Part shown: positions 29,520 through 39,042 of the stretch, in pieces
Layout: every line of letters starts with the position of its first letter
Position numbering within the stretch: position 1 is the first letter of the stretch
Assembly: GCF_000365305.1 (NCBI RefSeq)
Contig: NZ_CM001841.1
Location: forward strand, 2,295,995-2,359,994
Origin: Dickeya dianthicola NCPPB 453
GTDB taxonomy: Bacteria; Pseudomonadota; Gammaproteobacteria; Enterobacterales; Enterobacteriaceae
Length of the DNA stretch: 64,000 bases
Direction: 5' to 3'
Translations under genes and position numbers: made by a program
Notes under the pieces: generated by a model
What the model saw: only the letters and a program-made list of their open reading frames with translations
Told to the model about the DNA's origin: nothing
Databases searched by the model: none

Positions 29520-30092
29520 GTCAGACTCCGGAAAATGAACGAGCGAACGACATCAATGCAGCAGCATTGTGCGACGAAAGCAAAAGGGAAATATCAGTAT
29601 AGGGCTGAATTCGGCCTGAATGGCCCACTGGGTGAACAACACCACCGGCCAAGACCGGAGCAAAAGAAATGAATCGTCGGTGACAGTCCATAGGAAGGGC
29701 GTTTACCCGTTACTCCTCTGTAATTAAAGGGAGAGCAACTTTAACAGAGTTAATACTATTTTCCACAACGATTTCCTTCACGCCGCGAAGCGGGTCGCAT
29801 TCATTAGCATCACAAGTCTCCCCGGCGGTATTCCACTACCGATTATCGACCGGTATCACATAATTTATTTCTTCGACCCCTAAAATAAATCCTGCCGATA
29901 TCAGGCTGGCCTGAATCGCTTCATAACCCGGAATGATGCGTGTCGTAAACGCTTTTTGTGCAATCTACCGGGCAAGAAACAGTATTACGTCCATACTGAA
30001 TATCGCTCACGGATAAACGTGACTAAATTTGTCCAGATTATTAGACATATTTCACTCTCAACAAAACAGTGACTCATGAAAGGAGGGAGCAA
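29520..30092. other. Divergent intergenic region yoaE/manXYZ
   Basis: 573 bp without a supported gene. The part near manX is AT-rich and probably contains its promoter. A weak CRP-like sequence (CGTGACTAAATTTGTC near 30018) is visible but poor. No riboswitch signature was recognised. Confidence 0.45.
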
Positions 30093-31049
30093 GTGAGTAT
30101 TGCCATCATGCTATGCACTCATGGCGCCACGGCCGGTCCGCTGTTAAATACAGCTGAAATGATTCTTGGTGAACAAAGTAACGTTGGCTGGATTGATTTT
30201 GTTCCCGGCGAAAACGCCGAAATCCTAATGGAGAAATATCAGGCGAAGCTGGCCGAACTGGACACCTCGGAAGGGGTGCTTTTTCTGGTCGACACCTGGG
30301 GAGGCAGCCCATTCAACGCCGCCAGCCGTCTGGTGAATGACAAGAAAAATCATGAAGTGATCGCCGGGGTCAATATTCCAATGCTGGCCGAGACGTTTAT
30401 GGCCCGTGATGACAACCCTGAATTTGGCGAACTGGTCGCGATCGCAATGGAGGCCGGTCGCGCAGGAGTCAAAGCGCTGAAGGCGCCCGACCCGGAAAAA
30501 ACACCCCGCCCCGAGCCCGTCAGAGCCAAACCGGCACCGGCGCCGGGAGCCGGCGGGCACATGAAGATTGGGCTGGCGCGTATTGACGACCGCCTGATCC
30601 ACGGGCAGGTCGCCACCCGCTGGACCAAGGAAACCAACGTCAATCGAATTATTGTGGTCAGTGACGAAGTGGCGGCGGACAACGTGCGAAAAACCCTGCT
30701 GACGCAGGTGGCCCCGCCCGGCGTTTCGGCTCACGTGGTCGACGTCGCCAAGGCGGTGAGGGTTTACAACAACCCGAAATACGCCTCTGACCGCGTCATG
30801 CTGCTGTTCACCAACCCGACCGACGTGCTGCGGCTGGTGGAGGATAACGTCAAGATGACCTCAATCAACATCGGCGGCATGGCCTATCGTCAGGGCAAAA
30901 CCCAGGTCAATAACGCCGTCTCGATTGACGACAAGGATATCGCGGCGTTCAACAAGCTCCATGAACGAGGTATTGAACTGGAAGTCCGCAAAGTATCGAC
31001 AGATACCAAAATTAATATGATGGATTTGATCACCAAGGTGGCGCGTTAG
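30093..31049 (+). CDS. manX: PTS mannose-family transporter subunit IIAB
   Basis: The 318-residue fusion has an IIA domain (MLCTHGATAGPLLNTAEMILGE, phosphorylated His in CTHG near residue 9), an Ala/Pro-rich linker (EPVRAKPAPAPGAGG), and an IIB domain (ARIDDRLIHGQVATRW, active His in LIHG). It transfers phosphate from HPr to incoming hexose such as mannose, glucose or glucosamine. I choose GTG 30093, right after AAAGGAGGG; this matches the family start while the upstream ATG 30069 adds eight unrelated residues. First gene of manXYZ. Confidence 0.95.
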   Translation: MSIAIMLCTHGATAGPLLNTAEMILGEQSNVGWIDFVPGENAEILMEKYQAKLAELDTSEGVLFLVDTWGGSPFNAASRLVNDKKNHEVIAGVNIPMLAETFMARDDNPEFGELVAIAMEAGRAGVKALKAPDPEKTPRPEPVRAKPAPAPGAGGHMKIGLARIDDRLIHGQVATRWTKETNVNRIIVVSDEVAADNVRKTLLTQVAPPGVSAHVVDVAKAVRVYNNPKYASDRVMLLFTNPTDVLRLVEDNVKMTSINIGGMAYRQGKTQVNNAVSIDDKDIAAFNKLHERGIELEVRKVSTDTKINMMDLITKVAR

Positions 31050-31117
31050 CACATCCGGAACAACGGATGGTGTAACGACGTTATTTTTTGGTCCACTATT
31101 CTCACAGGAGAAGTACC

Positions 31118-31915
31118 ATGGAGATCACCACGCTTCAAATCGTGCTGATATTTATCGTGGCCTGTATTTCAGGTATGGGTTCCATTCTCGACGAATTCCA
31201 GTTTCACCGGCCGCTGGTGGCTTGTACCCTCATTGGGCTGGTGCTAGGCGACCTCAAAACCGGGATTATTATCGGCGGTACGCTGGAAATGATCGCGCTG
31301 GGCTGGATGAACATCGGGGCTGCCGTCGCGCCCGATGCGGCGTTGGCCTCTATTATTTCTACCATTCTGGTCATCGCCGGCGGGCAAAGCGTCGGTGCCG
31401 GGATTGCGCTGGCAATTCCGCTGGCGGCCGCAGGTCAGGTACTGACTATTATCGTGCGCACCATCACCGTCGCCTTCCAGCATGCCGCCGACAGCGCAGC
31501 TGAGCGCGGCAATCTTTCCGCCATCAGTTGGATTCACATTTCCGCCCTGCTGTTGCAAGCCATGCGCATCGCCATTCCGGCGGTGATTGTCGCCATCTCG
31601 GTCGGGACTGAAGCAGTACACGGACTGCTCGCGTCCATCCCCGACGTGGTCACCACCGGCCTGAACATCGCCGGCGGCATGATTGTGGTCGTCGGTTATG
31701 CCATGGTCATCAACATGATGCGGGCCGGTTATCTGATGCCTTTCTTCTATCTGGGATTCGTTACCGCCGCCTTCACCAACTTCAATCTGGTGGCGCTGGG
31801 CGTCATCGGTGTCGTCATGGCGGTGCTGTATATCCAGCTCAGCCCCAAATACAACAAAGCTCAGGGTGTTGCAGCCGCATCGTCAAACAACGACCTTGAT
31901 AACGAACTGGATTAA
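31118..31915 (+). CDS. manY: PTS mannose-family transporter subunit IIC
   Basis: A 265-residue polytopic inner-membrane protein starting MEITTLQIVLIFIVACISGMGS; includes GTLEMIALGWMNIGAAVAPD, a typical IIC segment. With ManZ it forms the sugar channel. The ATG at 31118 follows AGGAGAAGTACC. In family members the IIC-IID pair also serves as a bacteriocin and phage-DNA entry point. Confidence 0.96.
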   Translation: MEITTLQIVLIFIVACISGMGSILDEFQFHRPLVACTLIGLVLGDLKTGIIIGGTLEMIALGWMNIGAAVAPDAALASIISTILVIAGGQSVGAGIALAIPLAAAGQVLTIIVRTITVAFQHAADSAAERGNLSAISWIHISALLLQAMRIAIPAVIVAISVGTEAVHGLLASIPDVVTTGLNIAGGMIVVVGYAMVINMMRAGYLMPFFYLGFVTAAFTNFNLVALGVIGVVMAVLYIQLSPKYNKAQGVAAASSNNDLDNELD

Positions 31916-31929
31916 CAGGAGAGCAAGAA

Positions 31930-32766
31930 ATGGTGGATACGACTAAGAAACTGACTCCCAGCGATATTCGCGCCGTATTTCTGCGTTCTAACCTGTTTCA
32001 GGGATCGTGGAATTTCGAACGCATGCAGGCACTGGGGTTCTGCTTTTCCATGGTACCGGTGATCCGTCGCCTTTATCCGGAGAATTCGGAAGAGCGTAAG
32101 CAGGCAATCAAACGCCATCTGGAGTTTTTCAATACCCAGCCGTTTGTCGCGGCACCGGTATTAGGCGTGACTATGGCGATGGAAGAACAGCGCGCCAACG
32201 GCGCACCGATTGACGACGGAGCAATCAACGGCCTGAAAGTCGGGCTGATGGGGCCGCTGGCCGGCGTTGGCGACCCGATATTCTGGGGAACCGCGCGGCC
32301 AGTCTTCGCCGCACTCGGCGCCGGCATCGCCATGAGCGGCAGCCTGCTCGGGCCGATTCTGTTTTTCGTGCTGTTTAATCTGGTGCGTTTGCTGGTGCGT
32401 TATTACGGCGTCGCCTACGGTTACCGCAAAGGCGCGGATATCGTGAGCGATATGGGCGGCGGCCTGCTGCAAAAGATGACCGAAGGGGCATCGATTCTGG
32501 GGTTATTCGTCATGGGGGCGCTGGTCAACAAATGGACCCATGTCAATATCCCACTGGTGGTATCGCGCGTAACCGGGCAGGATGGGAAGACGGCCGTTAC
32601 TACGGTGCAATCGATCCTTGATCAGTTGATGCCCGGCCTGGTGCCGTTATTGCTGACGTTTGGCTGTATGTGGCTGCTGCGGCGCAAAGTTAATGCGCTC
32701 TGGCTGATCGTCGGCTTCTTCGTTATCGGCATCATAGGCTACTGGATAGGCCTGTTGGGACTTTGA
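31930..32766 (+). CDS. manZ: PTS mannose-family transporter subunit IID
   Basis: The 278-residue protein contains LFLRSNLFQGSWNFERMQALGFCF-like N-terminal sequence (RSNLFQGSWNFERMQ), MGPLAGVGDPIFWGTARP and C-terminal hydrophobic segments. It completes the IIC-IID membrane part. It lies 14 bp after manY with an AGGAGAG site. Confidence 0.96.
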   Translation: MVDTTKKLTPSDIRAVFLRSNLFQGSWNFERMQALGFCFSMVPVIRRLYPENSEERKQAIKRHLEFFNTQPFVAAPVLGVTMAMEEQRANGAPIDDGAINGLKVGLMGPLAGVGDPIFWGTARPVFAALGAGIAMSGSLLGPILFFVLFNLVRLLVRYYGVAYGYRKGADIVSDMGGGLLQKMTEGASILGLFVMGALVNKWTHVNIPLVVSRVTGQDGKTAVTTVQSILDQLMPGLVPLLLTFGCMWLLRRKVNALWLIVGFFVIGIIGYWIGLLGL

Positions 32767-32878
32767 ATCTAGCGGCCGGGGCAACCCGGCCATTTCTCAC
32801 CCTGGGCGATGCACGCGGCTTTCATCACCCTAATCTGTTGTTTCATATCCTGTATTCATGCCACCACCGGAGTTGCTC

Positions 32879-33337
32879 ATGACTTTCACCGACGTCGTTC
32901 TGATGGTATCCATTGCCCTGGCCCTGCTGTATGCAATTTACGATGAATTCATCATGGACCAACGGCAAGGTCAGACCCGACTCAAGGTGCGATTGCAGCG
33001 GAGGTATCGCCTGGATGCGTTGATCTTCATCGTGCTGGTGGGGATACTGGTTTACAAGAGCGTCACCACCCACGGTTCCCCCCTCACCACGCTGCTGCTT
33101 TTCTCGCTAATACTGATGGCGATATATCTGACCATGATTCGCTACCCGAAATTACTCTTCAAAGATCAAGGGTTCTTTTATGCCAATATCTATATTCCTT
33201 ATCACCGTATTAAAAATATGAATTTATCGGAAGACGGTATCCTGGTGATAGATCTTGAAAAAAGACGGCTGCTTATTGCAGTCAAGGAACTGGATGATTT
33301 GGAAAGAATATATCAGTTTATGATTGAAAATCAGTAA
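32879..33337 (+). CDS. yobD: DUF986 family inner membrane protein YobD
   Basis: The 152-residue protein has an N-terminal hydrophobic segment ([19 protein letters not shown]) and two more in the middle, then a cytoplasmic basic tail. YobD function is unknown. ATG 32879 (MTFTDVVLM) gives the family length; an in-frame ATG at 32858 adds seven residues. It is downstream of manZ as in E. coli but separated by about 110 bp. Confidence 0.88.
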   Translation: MTFTDVVLMVSIALALLYAIYDEFIMDQRQGQTRLKVRLQRRYRLDALIFIVLVGILVYKSVTTHGSPLTTLLLFSLILMAIYLTMIRYPKLLFKDQGFFYANIYIPYHRIKNMNLSEDGILVIDLEKRRLLIAVKELDDLERIYQFMIENQ

Positions 33338-33540
33338 GTTAAATTATTTACATCTTATAATAAAATAATGATTTTTATTTTTGAAAAAAATGTGCTGCTA
33401 TTTTAACCATACGGTTGTTGATGTAATTTCCGGAGGTTGTTTCCAACCCGTTAAAGATGAAAATAATTATCAATTGCATTTATAATGCCTATATTATTTG
33501 TTGTTGTTTAATGCGGGAATAATATGATATCGTTGCGCCG

Positions 33541-33715
33541 TCCTTGGGGAGTAGCCGATTCCTGAAGTCTCAAATTCAGGAATGCTCGTATCAACATACT
33601 CGTTCTTCACTGAACGTGGTACGGGCGGCCAGGTTGGCAGGCGAGACCATAGAAACGCGATCCGTCGTCTGGTTGGGGGTGGATTTCGTGGATATGGAGA
33701 ACCGCCCAGCCGAGG
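33541..33715 (+). ncRNA. yybP-ykoY manganese riboswitch upstream of mntP
   Basis: The leader begins GGGGAGTAGCCGATTCCTGA, has the hairpin with AATGCTCGTATCAACATACTCG and ends with GGAGAACCGCCCAGCCGAGGC just before the mntP start. These blocks match the E. coli mntP leader element of the yybP-ykoY family as I know it. Mn2+ binding is known to raise expression of the downstream gene by exposing its ribosome-binding site. Confidence 0.9.
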
Positions 33716-33724
33716 CTATTACAC

Positions 33725-34297
33725 ATGAACTTATCCGCTACGCTTATTCTTGCTTTTGGCATGTCGATGGACGCGTTTGCTGCGTCTATTGGTAAAGGTG
33801 CCGCCCTGCATAATCCTCGCTTCCGCGAAGCCATCCGAACGGGTTTGATCTTCGGTTTGATTGAGGCATTGACGCCATTAATCGGTTGGGCGCTGGGGTT
33901 TTATGCCAGCCGTTTTATTATCGCCTGGGACCACTGGGTGGCTTTCAGCCTGCTGCTGATTTTAGGTGGCCGCATGATAATGGAAGGGCTGAAAGGCGAA
34001 GACAGCGGCAACTGTGAAAAAATATCCAAACACAGCTTTTTCATTCTGGTCTGTACGGCTGTCGCCACCAGTCTGGATGCAATGGCGATTGGCGTCGGTT
34101 TGGCTTTCCTGCAGGTGAATATCTTCCACACCGCGATGGTTATCGGCTGCGCCACCATGATTATGGTGACTCTCGGCATGATGATTGGTCGCTATGTTGG
34201 TCCGATCATCGGTAAACGCGCCGAAATCCTCGGTGGTATCGTCCTGATCGGTATTGGCTGCAACATTCTTTACGAACACCTGTTCGACTTCGCCTGA
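33725..34297 (+). CDS. mntP: Manganese efflux pump MntP
   Basis: The 190-residue protein has six hydrophobic segments in two similar halves with paired acidic motifs: [18 protein letters not shown] and [17 protein letters not shown]. It exports Mn2+ from the cytoplasm. The ATG at 33725 sits directly after the riboswitch, consistent with translational control. A terminator follows. Confidence 0.95.
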   Translation: MNLSATLILAFGMSMDAFAASIGKGAALHNPRFREAIRTGLIFGLIEALTPLIGWALGFYASRFIIAWDHWVAFSLLLILGGRMIMEGLKGEDSGNCEKISKHSFFILVCTAVATSLDAMAIGVGLAFLQVNIFHTAMVIGCATMIMVTLGMMIGRYVGPIIGKRAEILGGIVLIGIGCNILYEHLFDFA

Positions 34298-34305
34298 TAC
34301 GCACA

Positions 34306-34326
34306 GCGGGCAGCCAGGCTGCCCGC
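34306..34326. terminator. Hairpin between convergent mntP and rlmA
   Basis: GCGGGCAGCC/GGCTGCCCGC is a 10-bp stem with an almost closed loop. It lies between two convergent stops. The T tract is short. Confidence 0.6.
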
Positions 34327-34333
34327 CATTTGT

Positions 34334-35161
34334 TCACCCATCACGGCGATGAAAACGAATCAAAAAATCGGTTTCACATTCAAACTGCTCCAACGCCATC
34401 AGTCCTTTACTGACGTCCGGCGTAGCCCGCCAGGCGAACGGCGTCATTTGTAGCAAACTGGCGGCATCGGCTCCGGTCATGACCATGCGATACTGCAACC
34501 GTTCCACTGTTTCCAGTGCAAACCCCGGAAACGCTTCGTCTACGTCGGGGTGCGGCCTGACTTCCTGATACACCCGCGCCTTAAGAGACAGCAAATGATT
34601 GGGCCCCGGAGAAACCGTCATCAGCCCGCCGCCAGGCCAGATGACTCGCGCCAGTTCATCACCGTTGCAGGGCGCGTAAATTTTCAATACCGCTGCCAGA
34701 GAATGGTCCTGAAAAGGCAGCCGCTGACTGGACGCCACACAGAACAGCACCTGGGCATAACGTTTCGCCGCGCGCTGTATCGCCGCCCTGGAGACATCCA
34801 GCCCATAAACCGCCATCCCCTGCGGCGTCAATTTGTCCGCCAGCGCGGCCGTGTAATACCCTTCCCCACATCCAATATCCAGCAGTGCGCCCGGTTGCAT
34901 CTGTAGGAGAGCAGCCAACTGCTCTGATACCCGATCCCGTAATGGCTGATAGTGTCCATTATCAAGAAACGCCCGTCTGGCCTGCATCATTTCGGCGCTG
35001 TCCCCCGGTTGTCTGGAACGTTTAAACTGCACCGGCAGCAAATTGACGTACCCGTCCCGCGCACGATCAAAATGGTGACGTCCGCAGGACCAGCGACCAG
35101 ATTCGACATTCAGGGGCTGATGACATAAGGGGCATTGATAAGGCACTGAAGATTTTTGCAT
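34334..35161 (-). CDS. rlmA: 23S rRNA (guanine-N1)-methyltransferase RlmA
   Basis: The 275-residue enzyme starts MQKSSVPYQCPLC with an N-terminal zinc finger (CPLC, then C..H in WSCGRHHF) and has a SAM-binding LLDIGCGEGYYTAAL motif. It methylates G745 of 23S rRNA. I choose ATG 35161; an upstream ATG at 35212 would extend over the cspC terminator. Confidence 0.93.
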   Translation of the reverse strand: MQKSSVPYQCPLCHQPLNVESGRWSCGRHHFDRARDGYVNLLPVQFKRSRQPGDSAEMMQARRAFLDNGHYQPLRDRVSEQLAALLQMQPGALLDIGCGEGYYTAALADKLTPQGMAVYGLDVSRAAIQRAAKRYAQVLFCVASSQRLPFQDHSLAAVLKIYAPCNGDELARVIWPGGGLMTVSPGPNHLLSLKARVYQEVRPHPDVDEAFPGFALETVERLQYRMVMTGADAASLLQMTPFAWRATPDVSKGLMALEQFECETDFLIRFHRRDG

Positions 35162-35198
35162 AACACTCTTGATGATTTCGCGGATAACACCTGAAAAG

Positions 35199-35226
35199 CA
35201 AAAAACCCGCACGAGGCGGGTTTTAT
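35199..35226 (-). terminator. Terminator downstream of cspC
   Basis: On the minus strand, AAAACCCGCC and GCGGGTTTTTT with a 4-nt loop, directly after the cspC stop and before the rlmA start. Confidence 0.85.
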
Positions 35227-35241
35227 GGCATGAGCTGAAAA

Positions 35242-35451
35242 TTACAGCGCAACAACGTTCACTGCAGAAGGACCTTTCTGGCCATCCTGAATTTCAAACT
35301 CAACATTCTGGCCTTCAGCTAAAGTTTTAAAGCCGTTGCCCTGAATTGCAGAGAAGTGTACGAACACATCTTTGCTGCCATCAGCCGGAGTGATGAAACC
35401 AAAGCCTTTAGACTCGTTGAACCACTTAACCTGACCTTTAATCTTTGCCAT
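35242..35451 (-). CDS. cspC: Cold shock-like protein CspC
   Basis: The 69-residue single-domain protein has RNP1 (KGFGFI) and RNP2 (VFVHF) and is near-identical to E. coli CspC over its length. CspC binds RNA and single-stranded DNA and is expressed without cold shock, with effects on RpoS-dependent mRNAs. yobF lies 39 bp upstream on the same strand, as in E. coli. Confidence 0.96.
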   Translation of the reverse strand: MAKIKGQVKWFNESKGFGFITPADGSKDVFVHFSAIQGNGFKTLAEGQNVEFEIQDGQKGPSAVNVVAL

Positions 35452-35490
35452 TTCAAAGTTTCCTTTAATAATTTAAACCGCACAAAGGCG

Positions 35491-35607
35491 TTATACAGAA
35501 AAACCAGAGTCGTTACTGCTTGAGGCACTAAAATAAGGATCGGCAGAGAAGTGGTATTCAACGCTAACGTTTGTACTCAAGACTTCTTTACTGAAAATGC
35601 CATTCAT
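35491..35607 (-). CDS. yobF: Small protein YobF upstream of cspC
   Basis: A 38-residue [23 protein letters not shown] and so on, ends SSNDSGFSV. It matches the DUF2527/YobF small protein of enterobacteria, whose E. coli form begins [11 protein letters not shown] and has a VEYRFSAEPY segment; the second-position Cys is Asn here. In E. coli YobF is a stress-induced small protein cotranscribed with cspC. The product here is about nine residues shorter. Confidence 0.85.
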   Translation of the reverse strand: MNGIFSKEVLSTNVSVEYHFSADPYFSASSSNDSGFSV

Positions 35608-36902
35608 ATACAGAACTGTACCTCGTTTTACCCAGATGCGTTATTACATACTCTGTAATCGTTGGCAAGCCATTTTTTGCCACCGATGGATGCGTCGCAC
35701 AAATTAGAGTCTTTAATGTATTATTAATATCCACTCTACAATAATCTGGGATATTGACACACTAAAGCATTCTCTGCGGTACATCCAATCGTTTGATTAT
35801 GTACACGGCATTCCAATTACGCAAGTCGGCATGATTGACTTATTGCCTGTCACGCTACTTGCCTGTCATACTATTCTATTGTCACTCTGTGTCATAACAA
35901 AATGATATTACCCCACTGGTTACAGAATGTATCGACTGTCCAGCCACTGTTTATCAAAAATGTGATTAAGGCATTCTTTTTTCGGCTATCAATGATAAGA
36001 AAATCCTTTTATGACAATGGGCTGCAATCTATTGACTCCTGATAATGACCATCCGGTCATATAATAATAATGAAATATAGTAAGTATATACCCAATAATT
36101 CGAGTTGCGGGAAGGCAGCACGTGAGTGACAAATTCGTTGGGAACGAATTTGACCAGCCAACGGCTGGCCTCCGGTGAGAGACAGGATGTCTCTCATTTA
36201 ATCCCGATGTGCTGACTCAGGTAAGTGATTCGAATGAGCAAGCACAGCCAACACACCTGCAACATGAAGTATGGCGGGTATACTCTTTCGCAATTTAGAA
36301 CAGAGATAACATTATTTTTGCAAAAAAGTGATTTACCGATGATTGTCCTCGCCCTACTCCGGTTTTATTTCTGTTTTTTAGCTGCTAAAAAAATGTTTAT
36401 GTCGCACGTCTACGCAGCGCCCCTTCCTGCTTATTTCTCAACCCTTCAATTCTGTTACTGAGTTATATTTTTTATCCCTGAATACATGCCGTTGATTCAG
36501 CCGTCTTAAGCACATTTCATGCCTAACAAAAATTAATCTGGGTCAACCACCGGTACTACGTTGCCAAATAACGAATACCGATCTGGGTCAAATCCGGTAT
36601 CAACGCCTGTCATTCGTACAGATATTGCCTGCATTTTTTTGACATCAACCGTGACAACCCCGGCGGAGCGCGTTATTGTGTCCCTGCCGCCCCCCTCCAA
36701 TCACATCATATCCGGCGGGTTCATATATTCTTGAGGGAAGCCACCTGACATTACGGTTGTTGTGACGAACAATTGCTGTGACAACCGTCCACCTTCCCCC
36801 GTTTCGGCAGGACAACGCTGCCAGCTGTGCGCCAGATTCCGTTTTTACACTGCACAAATCGCTAATGTAATGATAATCGGCAACATCAACGGGAGGTGAC
36901 CT
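35608..36902. other. Long AT-rich intergenic region yobF/yniA
   Basis: 1.3 kb without a supported gene. It holds one copy of the TATACCC-ended repeat (36087-36282), the probable cspC-yobF promoter and long 5' leader near 35610-35900, and two CTGGGTCAA direct repeats near 36539 and 36593. In E. coli yebO follows yobF here; in this genome yebO is 26 kb away, so this is a rearrangement junction. Confidence 0.6.
36087..36282 (+). repeat. TATACCC-ended interspersed repeat, copy B
   Basis: Starts TATACCCAATAATTCGAG and ends GAAGTATGGCGGGTATA, so the outer ends are inverted repeats. At 196 bp it is longer than copies A and C and contains internal hairpins (AAATTCGTT/AACGAATTT and CCAGCCAACGGCTGG-like, GAGAGACAGGATGTCTCTC). 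Confidence 0.75.
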
Positions 36903-37760
36903 ATGTGGCAGACGATTGAGCAACTGCTGGAAGAACATCTTGGCCCCGGTGATATTCTGGATCGGCGGGAATTGCCTGGCGGCGAAATACATTCTGCCTG
37001 GTATCTGCGTTATGGTCAGCATGATGTCTTCGTCAAATGCGATGCCCGCGAGCTGCTGACCAAATTTCGCGCGGAAGCCGAGCAGTTAGAACTGCTGGCC
37101 CGCAGCAAAACGGTGCAGGTGCCGAGGGTGTACGGCGTCGGCAGTAATCGCGATTACAGCTTCTTACTGCTGGAATACTTCCCATCCAAACCCGCTTCTG
37201 CCCGCGATGCCTGGCGTCTGGGGCAACAATTGGCGCAGTTGCACCAGTGGAGCGATCAACCCCAGTTTGGCCTTGATTTCGACAACGATCTGTCCACTAC
37301 GCCGCAACCTAATACCTGGCAACGTCGCTGGTCCAGTTTTTTTGCAGAGCAACGTATTGGCTGGCAACTGCAACTGGCTGCAGAGAAAGGGCTCCATTTC
37401 GGTGATATCGATACCCTGATCGCACAGGTGGAAAAACGGCTTTCGGGTCATCAGCCCCAGCCGTCATTACTGCACGGCGATCTGTGGTCCAACAATTGCC
37501 TCAATACCGACCGCGGTTATTACCTGTTCGATCCGGCCTGTTACTGGGGCGATCGGGAATGCGATTTGGCGATGTTGCCGCTGCATGCCGAATTACCGCC
37601 GCAAATCTACGACGGTTATCAGAGCGTCTGGTCGTTGGAAAAGGATTTTGTCGAGCGTCAGCCGATTTATCAAATCTACTACTTGCTTAACCGGGCCAAC
37701 CTGTTCGGCGGCAAACACGTCGTGACCGCTCAACAGGCGATAGAGAGTCAGTTGCTATGA
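36903..37760 (+). CDS. yniA: Fructosamine kinase family protein YniA
   Basis: The 285-residue kinase has a protein-kinase-like fold with LLHGDLWSNNCL (catalytic Asp in HGD) and FDPACYWGDRECDLAM (metal-binding DP). Family members phosphorylate fructosamines or ribulosamines on glycated proteins or small molecules for deglycation. The ATG at 36903 follows GGGAGGTG. Confidence 0.92.
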   Translation: MWQTIEQLLEEHLGPGDILDRRELPGGEIHSAWYLRYGQHDVFVKCDARELLTKFRAEAEQLELLARSKTVQVPRVYGVGSNRDYSFLLLEYFPSKPASARDAWRLGQQLAQLHQWSDQPQFGLDFDNDLSTTPQPNTWQRRWSSFFAEQRIGWQLQLAAEKGLHFGDIDTLIAQVEKRLSGHQPQPSLLHGDLWSNNCLNTDRGYYLFDPACYWGDRECDLAMLPLHAELPPQIYDGYQSVWSLEKDFVERQPIYQIYYLLNRANLFGGKHVVTAQQAIESQLL

Positions 37761-37805
37761 CGAGGAACGAAGCCGATGCCGGGCCAACGTGGCCCGGCAC
37801 AGCCG

Positions 37806-38354
37806 TCAGGCCAGGATACCCACGGTTTTCAGCGTGAGATAACCGATCACGGCGACCACGACCGGCAGGATATACAACGGAAAAAACTGCAGCAGAATAG
37901 TATGACGAGGTAGCGCCACCCGGGATTCCAGTTCTTCCCGGGTTTTGCCTTCATCGCCTTTGACCTTCTCCAGAATCAGCTGATCTTCCAGCCCTTCACG
38001 GATATGCTTGACCTGCCGAGACAGCCGGGAACCAGACACTTGCAGCGCCAGACCGACAAACATCAACAGATAAATCAGCCAGAACATGATGGTGGCTGAC
38101 GCCGACAAACGAGCAAACTCAGGCACCGGCGAGTTGTACCAAAAAATGTTCAGAAACGGCGTATTGAAGCGCAGCACTTCCACCACCAGATGCAAAAAAT
38201 CCTGCATCACGCCATTAATCCCCTGCTTCTTTTCGGTAAAGGCATGAATAAGATTGGCCAGCGAGATAATGGTCGAGAGCAAAGCCGGAAGAAAGATGAC
38301 CCATCCCGCAATGCGTTTGATCACGGCAAAAAGGCCAGCCTGTCGATACGTCAT
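37806..38354 (-). CDS. yniB: Inner membrane protein YniB
   Basis: The 182-residue protein has several hydrophobic segments (GWVIFLPALLSTIISLANLI, FWLIYLLMFVGLALQV, and a C-terminal IGYLTL segment). It matches the YniB family of unknown function. yniA lies beside it as in E. coli, but convergent stops are only 45 bp apart. Confidence 0.88.
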   Translation of the reverse strand: MTYRQAGLFAVIKRIAGWVIFLPALLSTIISLANLIHAFTEKKQGINGVMQDFLHLVVEVLRFNTPFLNIFWYNSPVPEFARLSASATIMFWLIYLLMFVGLALQVSGSRLSRQVKHIREGLEDQLILEKVKGDEGKTREELESRVALPRHTILLQFFPLYILPVVVAVIGYLTLKTVGILA

Positions 38355-38567
38355 GTGTTCCCCTTGTGCGTGACGTCACATCCGTGCCACGGTGAGCAAG
38401 AAAAGTGTAGACCCATAAAACTCGTTAGAAGGGTACTTCAGGTTTTAACAGAGTCAACGTTTTCTTTCCGGGAGGCACCGTCCGATCGCCCATCGTCGAC
38501 GACAACCACCGTCAGGCTGATGGAAAGTAGACTATATAAGGAAGGAATAAAGGAAGGTGTCTCGGCA

Positions 38568-38596
38568 AGGCGCCGGCAACATCGCCGGCACCTTAT
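38568..38596 (-). terminator. GC-rich hairpin downstream of kdgF
   Basis: GGTGCCGGC/GCCGGCGCC on the minus strand just after the kdgF stop. There is no clear T tract, so it may be an mRNA-stabilising hairpin or a weak terminator. Confidence 0.5.
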
Positions 38597-38608
38597 TAAC
38601 AGAAGGGA

Positions 38609-38941
38609 TCAGAGGAAGTCGGCGCGTTTCGGTGAGAAGGTGTCGATCAACACGCTACCTTCTTCCAGCGACACCACTCCGTGCATTTCATTCTTCACCG
38701 CCATATAGGCATCGCCGGTTTTCAGAATGCGTTTTTCGCCTTCGATCACCACTTCGAAGCTGCCAGCCGCCACGTAGGCTATCTGATCGTGGATGTCGTG
38801 TTTATGCGGCGTACCGATGGCACCTTTGGCGAAATGAACGCACACCATCATTAGCTCATCACTCCAGGTGATGATTTTACGTTTGATGCCATCGCCCAGT
38901 TCTTCCCACGGCGTTTCATCGTCAATAAAGTACCTTCTCAT
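38609..38941 (-). CDS. kdgF: Pectin degradation cupin KdgF
   Basis: The 110-residue single-cupin protein has the metal-binding pattern CVHFAKGAIGTPHKHDIHDQIAYV (HKH, then Gln) and a later His in VKNEMHGVV. KdgF converts unsaturated uronate monomers (4,5-unsaturated galacturonate) to the linear ketouronate 5-keto-4-deoxyuronate, the substrate of KduI. It is divergent from kduI, with a shared control region containing a KdgR-type box. Confidence 0.94.
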   Translation of the reverse strand: MRRYFIDDETPWEELGDGIKRKIITWSDELMMVCVHFAKGAIGTPHKHDIHDQIAYVAAGSFEVVIEGEKRILKTGDAYMAVKNEMHGVVSLEEGSVLIDTFSPKRADFL

Positions 38942-39042
38942 GGTTTCTCCTTAAGATCATACAGCGTGCCTCCCTTGAATGAACAAGGTAACACAAAGGG
39001 TAAATACCAATATTCTAGTAATATCGGCATCAGATGAAACAT

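Noticed and set aside
30018-30040. CRP site upstream of manX
   Set aside because: CGTGACTAAATTTGTC matches only one half of the consensus, so it is not listed as a site.
36225-36461. 78-codon plus-strand ORF
   Set aside because: Its first 20 codons lie inside repeat copy B and the rest is AT-rich with no ribosome-binding site.
36645-37022. 125-codon minus-strand ORF
   Set aside because: It overlaps the start of yniA on the opposite strand and resembles no family.
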